From assembly GCF_009496005.1 (NCBI RefSeq), contig NZ_WIBF01000010.1, positions 116,614-180,613 on the forward strand: 64,000 nucleotides of DNA, in the 5' to 3' direction. The stretch is from Tritonibacter litoralis. GTDB taxonomy: Bacteria > Pseudomonadota > Alphaproteobacteria > Rhodobacterales > Rhodobacteraceae. This document shows, in pieces, positions 59,910 to 64,000 of this stretch (its first letter is position 1; each line of letters starts with the position of its first letter). A program made the translations under genes and the position numbers. The notes beneath the pieces are model-generated. The model was not told where the DNA came from and ran no database searches. It saw only the letters and a program-made list of their open reading frames with translations.

Positions 59910-60407
59910 TTAAGCCGGTTGCAGAACGAAATCTGCGTTCAGCGTGGTGTCGGATGCGCGTTTCATCACTGGGCGCAGGAACACAGTTTCAAACCCGGCA
60001 TCGTCATAAGCAAGATGCCCATGCGGCTGGCCAAAGGCCGGCACTATTTGCGGCATCTCCAGGCGGAACGACCCGTCGGCCTGTGTCAGCGTGGCACCGT
60101 GGCTTTGGACGTCACGCTCGTGACCTTCGGTGGTATGGGCCCAGACCTGAATGCGGATACCTTCCAACGCGGCACCGTCGCCCGCGCGGCGCACTGTTCC
60201 GGTCATCCAGAAACCACCACCGCCGATTTTCTCGACAATCGGTGCGCCGGGGCGATAATTGTTGGAGCCCCCCCGCATCGACGGTGTCGGTGCCAACCCG
60301 GCAGCCCGTGCAGGTGACACAAGACCAGACACACCGGTCACCAGTCCTGCTCCGGCGGCGCTGCCGGTCATCAGAAATTTGCGGCGGTTTTGAGGTTTGA
60401 AATCCAT
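59910..60407 (-). CDS. Tat-exported intradiol dioxygenase-like protein
   Basis: A 165-aa protein. Its N-terminus has a twin-arginine signal (NRRKFLMTG, then a hydrophobic run ending SPARA near residue 36). The rest resembles the core of intradiol ring-cleavage dioxygenases (EGIRIQVWAHTTEGH, TLTQADGSFRLEMPQ, GQPHGHLAYDD). The usual two Tyr ligands of Fe(III) are not seen: the ADGxYxF tyrosine is Phe, and the first is absent, while a His-Gly-His stands for His-x-His. A different metal or no catalysis is therefore possible. It pairs with the heme-b membrane protein downstream. An ATG 18 bases earlier is less likely as start. Confidence 0.75.
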   Translation of the reverse strand: MDFKPQNRRKFLMTGSAAGAGLVTGVSGLVSPARAAGLAPTPSMRGGSNNYRPGAPIVEKIGGGGFWMTGTVRRAGDGAALEGIRIQVWAHTTEGHERDVQSHGATLTQADGSFRLEMPQIVPAFGQPHGHLAYDDAGFETVFLRPVMKRASDTTLNADFVLQPA

Positions 60408-60583
60408 TTCCGTTCCCTTTCTCACACGGGTCTCGTTCGGGTCCAGTTTGTGGCCAAATCAACGCGGCTTTTGCCAATATCTTAGGGCAGCGTGCCCACG
60501 TTACGAGAGACAGAATGCGCTTCACACGTCTTCGTGACCCTAAACGGCACAAGATCGCCGAAAACCACCTCCAACCCACGCAT

Positions 60584-60615
60584 AAAAAAGCCCCATGCGG
60601 CGGAACCGACGGGGC
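60584..60615 (-). terminator. Intrinsic terminator after the NDUFS4-like gene
   Basis: On the minus strand, GCCCC (60615-60611) pairs with GGGGC (60594-60590), with internal GTCGG/CCGC pairing, followed by TTTTTT (60589-60584). It lies about 60 bp after the stop of the minus-strand NDUFS4-like gene. Confidence 0.7.
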
Positions 60616-60674
60616 AAATTTAATAGGTATCTGCGCAGCGACGCCGTTGCGTCACCGGTTGAAACAGGGGGGGA

Positions 60675-60986
60675 TCAGTGTGTCCAAACCGCGCGGCGGT
60701 TGGTGGCGAAATTGTCGCCATAGCCACCGGGGCGGACGTTGGCCTTGCGCGTCTTGGGCTCGACCACCTGGGCATCGATGCCATTGGCCTCTGCATAGTC
60801 CAGCGCCGCTTCCTTGCTGTCGAACTTCAGTTTGACCTGGGTTTGTGTGTCGCTGGTCGAGGTCCACCCCATCAACGGGTCCACTTCCCGTGCACTGCCT
60901 TGCGCGTATTCAAGAACCCAGGACCGGGTCTTTGCCATGCCTGATGTCATTGCATTTCGGGCCGGACGATAGATACGCGCGCGCAT
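60675..60986 (-). CDS. NDUFS4-like complex I accessory protein
   Basis: A 103-aa protein of the ETC complex I subunit conserved region family, homologous to mitochondrial NDUFS4 (18-kDa subunit). Family features are [40 protein letters not shown] and [20 protein letters not shown], ending in [15 protein letters not shown]. Alphaproteobacteria share this supernumerary subunit with mitochondria. The start at 60986 has AAGGGAG upstream. It is a single gene, divergent from uvrB. Confidence 0.9.
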   Translation of the reverse strand: MRARIYRPARNAMTSGMAKTRSWVLEYAQGSAREVDPLMGWTSTSDTQTQVKLKFDSKEAALDYAEANGIDAQVVEPKTRKANVRPGGYGDNFATNRRAVWTH

Positions 60987-61210
60987 GGTGGCTGACTCCC
61001 TTGGGGTTGAGAACGTGCTTACGCCTATATGCGCCACCCCGCCCCATGCTGACAAGGGACCAAATGCCCCGCATTGTGCAGATTTCCTGCCTTTGTCTGC
61101 GGTCTTGTGTTCACTTTGCAGCGCGTGCAGGCGAAATCCCTCTTGCAGAAGAACAAAAACAGATCAAAATCGCGCGCACTGCCAACGGACTGCCCCAAAA
61201 GGAGTCGCCC

Positions 61211-63403
61211 ATGCCCTATGCCAATTCAGACTCGTCACAACCGATGATGGTCGACCGCGCGGCCCAGCGTCGCCCTAAACTGGAAGGCGGCAAGCAGTTC
61301 ACCATGTCCACAACCTTTGATCCCGCAGGCGACCAGCCGACGGCGATTGCGGAACTGTCCCAAGGCGTCAAGGACGGGGAACGCAATCAGGTGCTGTTGG
61401 GGGCCACGGGCACGGGCAAGACCTTTACGATGGCCAAGATCATCGAAGAAACCCAGCGCCCGGCGATCATTCTGGCCCCGAACAAAACGCTGGCCGCGCA
61501 ATTGTATGGCGAATTCAAAGGCTTCTTCCCCGAGAACTCGGTCGAATATTTTGTGTCCTTCTATGACTATTACCAGCCCGAGGCCTATGTGGCACGCTCG
61601 GACACCTATATCGAGAAAGAAAGCCAGATCAACGAACAGATCGACCGTATGCGCCACTCTGCGACACGGGCGCTCTTGGAACGTGACGACGTGATCATCA
61701 TCGCCTCGGTCTCTTGCATCTATGGTATCGGCTCGGTCGAAACCTATTCGGCGATGACCCAGGATCTGAAGGTGGGCGAGGAGTACGACCAGCGTCAGGT
61801 GATGGCAGACCTTGTGGCGCAGCAGTACAAACGCAACGATCAGGCCTTCCAGCGCGGCTCCTTCCGGGTGCGCGGCGACAGTCTTGAGATCTTCCCGGCC
61901 CACTTGGAAGATCGCGCCTGGCGGCTGTCCTTCTTTGGCGAAGAGCTGGAAGGCATCACAGAATTTGACCCGCTGACCGGCGAACGCACCGGCACGTTTG
62001 ACCAGATCCGCGTCTATGCGAACTCCCACTATGTGACGCCAAAACCGACCCTGAACCAGGCGGTGATCTCGATCAAAAGAGAGCTGCGCGAGCGGCTCGA
62101 CAATCTGGTGAGCGAAGGCAAACTGCTGGAAGCGCAGCGGCTGGAGCAGCGCACCAATTTCGACATTGAAATGTTGGAGGCCACCGGCCATTGCAACGGG
62201 ATCGAAAACTACTCCCGCTATCTGACCGGACGCGCTCCCGGTGAGCCGCCCCCCACCCTGTTCGAATTCATCCCCGACAACGCCATTGTGTTTGCCGATG
62301 AAAGCCACGTCTCGGTGCCGCAGATCGGCGGCATGTACCGGGGCGACTATCGCCGCAAGTTCACCCTCGCCGAACACGGTTTCCGCCTGCCGTCCTGCAT
62401 GGACAACCGCCCCCTCAAATTCGAGGAGTGGGACGCCATGCGCCCCCAGTCCGTCTTTGTCTCGGCCACGCCCTCCAACTGGGAGATGGAACAATCCGGC
62501 GGCGTCTTTGCGGAACAGGTGATCCGCCCCACGGGCCTGTTGGACCCTGAGGTTGAGATCCGCCCGGTTGCCACGCAAGTGGATGACCTCCTGGACGAAA
62601 TCCGCATGGTCACCGAACGGGGCTTCCGCACGCTCTGTACGGTGCTCACCAAACGGATGGCCGAAGACCTAACCGAATACCTGCATGAACAGGGGATCAA
62701 GATCCGCTATATGCACAGCGACATCGACACGCTGGAACGTATTGAAATCCTGCGTGATCTGCGGCTTGGGGCCTTTGACGTTCTGGTGGGGATCAACCTC
62801 CTGCGCGAGGGTCTGGACATCCCCGAATGTGGTCTGGTCGCCATTCTCGACGCAGATAAGGAAGGCTTTTTGCGGTCCGAGACCTCGCTGATCCAGACCA
62901 TCGGCCGCGCCGCCCGAAACGCCGATGGCCGCGTCATCATGTATGCGGATAAAATCACCGGCTCGATGGAGCGCGCCATAGGTGAGACCAACCGCCGCCG
63001 CGAAAAACAGATCGCCTATAACCTGGAACACGGCATCACCCCCGCAACGGTGAAGAAGAACGTCGAGGACGTCTTGGCCGGGCTCTATGACGGGGACGCC
63101 GACATGAACCGCGTCACCGCCACCATCGACAAACCGATGCACGGCGCCAATCTGGAAGCGCATCTGGCGGGCCTCAAGGAAGAGATGCGCAAAGCTGCCG
63201 AAAACCTCGAATTTGAGGAAGCCGCCCGCCTGCGCGATGAGGTCAAACGCCTGGAAGCCGTCGACCTCGCCATCGCCGACGACCCGCTGGCGCGCCAATC
63301 GGCCATTGATGCGGCTGCAGAAAAGGCTGTGAAGTCCCGAGGCCGCTCGACCGCTGGACGAGCTGGGCAGCGTGGGGGGAATGTAAAAAGGCGGGGGCGT
63401 TAG
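61211..63403 (+). CDS. uvrB: Excinuclease ABC subunit B
   Basis: UvrB, the damage-verifying helicase of nucleotide excision repair, 730 aa (E. coli 673). Walker A is [15 protein letters not shown] near residue 65, the beta-hairpin is [20 protein letters not shown], the helicase motifs include [20 protein letters not shown] and ATPSNWEME, and [20 protein letters not shown] is motif VI. The UvrC-binding UVR domain ([20 protein letters not shown]) is near 650. An N-terminal extension of about 35 residues and a basic C-terminal tail make it longer than usual. The start at 61211 has GGAG six bases upstream. Confidence 0.96.
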   Translation: MPYANSDSSQPMMVDRAAQRRPKLEGGKQFTMSTTFDPAGDQPTAIAELSQGVKDGERNQVLLGATGTGKTFTMAKIIEETQRPAIILAPNKTLAAQLYGEFKGFFPENSVEYFVSFYDYYQPEAYVARSDTYIEKESQINEQIDRMRHSATRALLERDDVIIIASVSCIYGIGSVETYSAMTQDLKVGEEYDQRQVMADLVAQQYKRNDQAFQRGSFRVRGDSLEIFPAHLEDRAWRLSFFGEELEGITEFDPLTGERTGTFDQIRVYANSHYVTPKPTLNQAVISIKRELRERLDNLVSEGKLLEAQRLEQRTNFDIEMLEATGHCNGIENYSRYLTGRAPGEPPPTLFEFIPDNAIVFADESHVSVPQIGGMYRGDYRRKFTLAEHGFRLPSCMDNRPLKFEEWDAMRPQSVFVSATPSNWEMEQSGGVFAEQVIRPTGLLDPEVEIRPVATQVDDLLDEIRMVTERGFRTLCTVLTKRMAEDLTEYLHEQGIKIRYMHSDIDTLERIEILRDLRLGAFDVLVGINLLREGLDIPECGLVAILDADKEGFLRSETSLIQTIGRAARNADGRVIMYADKITGSMERAIGETNRRREKQIAYNLEHGITPATVKKNVEDVLAGLYDGDADMNRVTATIDKPMHGANLEAHLAGLKEEMRKAAENLEFEEAARLRDEVKRLEAVDLAIADDPLARQSAIDAAAEKAVKSRGRSTAGRAGQRGGNVKRRGR

Positions 63404-63438
63404 TCCGATCAAAATTCACCCTATGGAGGGGAGTGAAC

Positions 63439-63588
63439 ATGAAACGGGCAAGTGCTTATTTTAAATGGCTAAGAGACTCGATATACGGGTTCTTCTACAT
63501 GTATTTCGTTGTCGCTTGCCTCATTATCCTGGGCTCAGTTTTCATTGCAGCAATTGGGCTCGTTCTTGAGTATTTTGGCATCAATTAG
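63439..63588 (+). CDS. Small single-pass membrane protein (49 aa)
   Basis: A 49-codon frame too short for ordinary gene calling, with a strong ribosome site (GGAGGGGAG) seven bases before the ATG. The product begins MKRASAYFKWLRDSIYGFFY and continues as one long hydrophobic helix (residues 17-43) ending LEYFGIN. Positive residues at the N-terminus and few elsewhere suggest N-in orientation. It lies 35 bp after uvrB and could be read from the uvrB promoter. No family recognised. Confidence 0.6.
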   Translation: MKRASAYFKWLRDSIYGFFYMYFVVACLIILGSVFIAAIGLVLEYFGIN

Positions 63589-63715
63589 AGGCGCATAGGT
63601 GGTATTTTCCAGTCAAGTCACATCAGCCCGCATACTCGGCCGAAGACAGACTTTGGCCAAGTCTGTCGGTCTCGTGCCTACATCCCCGCAACGTTGATAA
63701 TATAAGAGAATCTTG

Positions 63716-64000
63716 GTGAAACTGCTATTATTTGCAATCGCCTTTGCCGTTTTAATCGCATGGACTTTTTTAGGGATCATTATCCCAACGAAGCGCGCAA
63801 TATCTAACGGCCATCGCATAAAATTCTATTCAGCCTTTTTTCTGATGGGCATTCCGATCGTCGCTATCGGGCTCGCTTTTGACTTTGAACCGCATGGTAC
63901 ATTTGACGTGCGCGTATACTCCTTAGGTCATGTTGACAAAAGGGATTCACACGAAGGCTCATGCGTGATTCAAGCTGGTATCTGCTATGGAGACCAGCTT
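63716..64000 (+). CDS. Putative membrane or lipoprotein-like protein, 3' partial
   Basis: An open frame of 95 codons running off the window end. It starts at GTG 63716, or the TTG just before it, and begins MKLLLFAIAFAVLIAWTFLG, a membrane anchor or signal. A second hydrophobic segment lies near residues 42-57 (FFLMGIPIVAIGLAFDF), followed by a soluble part with two Cys (GSCVIQAGICYGDQL). The ribosome site is weak. Codon use is less GC-rich than in uvrB. Function not recognised. Confidence 0.5.
   Translation, partial: MKLLLFAIAFAVLIAWTFLGIIIPTKRAISNGHRIKFYSAFFLMGIPIVAIGLAFDFEPHGTFDVRVYSLGHVDKRDSHEGSCVIQAGICYGDQL

Noticed and set aside
61235..62578. 447-codon open frame antisense to uvrB
   Set aside because: Pure overlap with the helicase core of uvrB; His/Gln-rich shadow composition with no domain.

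Overview
The window looks like chromosome from a marine alphaproteobacterium of the Rhodobacteraceae (Roseobacter group). The inference rests on the gene content: an frcRBCAK fructose cluster, PcaQ-type control of a pob/pca operon, glycine betaine demethylase, ectoine synthesis, TRAP transport, an NDUFS4-like protein and moderately high GC. No plasmid, phage or CRISPR functions are seen. Both ends cut a gene.

Layout. 1-5.1 kb: a family-5 (peptide/nickel type) ABC transporter, 5' truncated. 5.2-6.0 kb: a stand-alone nadC. 6.2-9.2 kb: ectABC with a divergent MarR regulator (EctR type). 9.3-17.4 kb: a TRAP transporter (dctPQM), a benzoylformate-decarboxylase-like TPP enzyme, a PanE-like dehydrogenase and an aldehyde dehydrogenase, with a divergent IclR regulator. 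17.5-24.2 kb: pobA-pcaDCHG-(BKACE)-pcaB with divergent pcaQ; it converts 4-hydroxybenzoate through protocatechuate to 3-oxoadipate. A DUF849 enzyme stands where the CoA-transferase and thiolase genes might be expected. 24.2-24.9 kb is decayed sequence. 24.9-27.1 kb: a chemoreceptor. 27.3-32.3 kb: frcR and frcBCAK. A tRNA-Arg(UCU) lies at 32.4 kb, followed by a LysR regulator, a membrane protein, YceI and an SRPBCC protein.

35.9-38.5 kb: gbcAB (glycine betaine Rieske demethylase and its reductase) behind a well-formed cobalamin riboswitch. 38.9-42.2 kb: divergent oxyR and katG. 42.9-48.1 kb: a minus-strand five-gene operon encoding an FAD/[2Fe-2S]/heme-b membrane oxidoreductase, an 11-heme cytochrome, a DUF3365 cytochrome, a monoheme cytochrome c and a single-domain globin. 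It reads as a transmembrane electron relay of unknown purpose. 48.3-54.9 kb: the conserved Nit1C (MSMEG_0572-0568 / Sll0783-0788) nitrilase-radical SAM cluster, here with a Pnap_2097-family gene, and with a divergent MocR-type regulator and a candidate operator.

56.7-64 kb: hsp20, a MYG1-family protein, a CBS-pair protein, an aldo/keto reductase remnant, a ferric-reductase-like membrane protein paired with a Tat-exported intradiol-like protein, an NDUFS4-like protein, uvrB and two small membrane proteins, the last running off the end.

The best candidates for undescribed biology are the multiheme/heme-b/globin operon, the Nit1C cluster with its MocR regulator, cobalamin-riboswitch control of betaine demethylation, and the BKACE in the pca operon. 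No search or folding programme was run; all calls come from reading the sequence.
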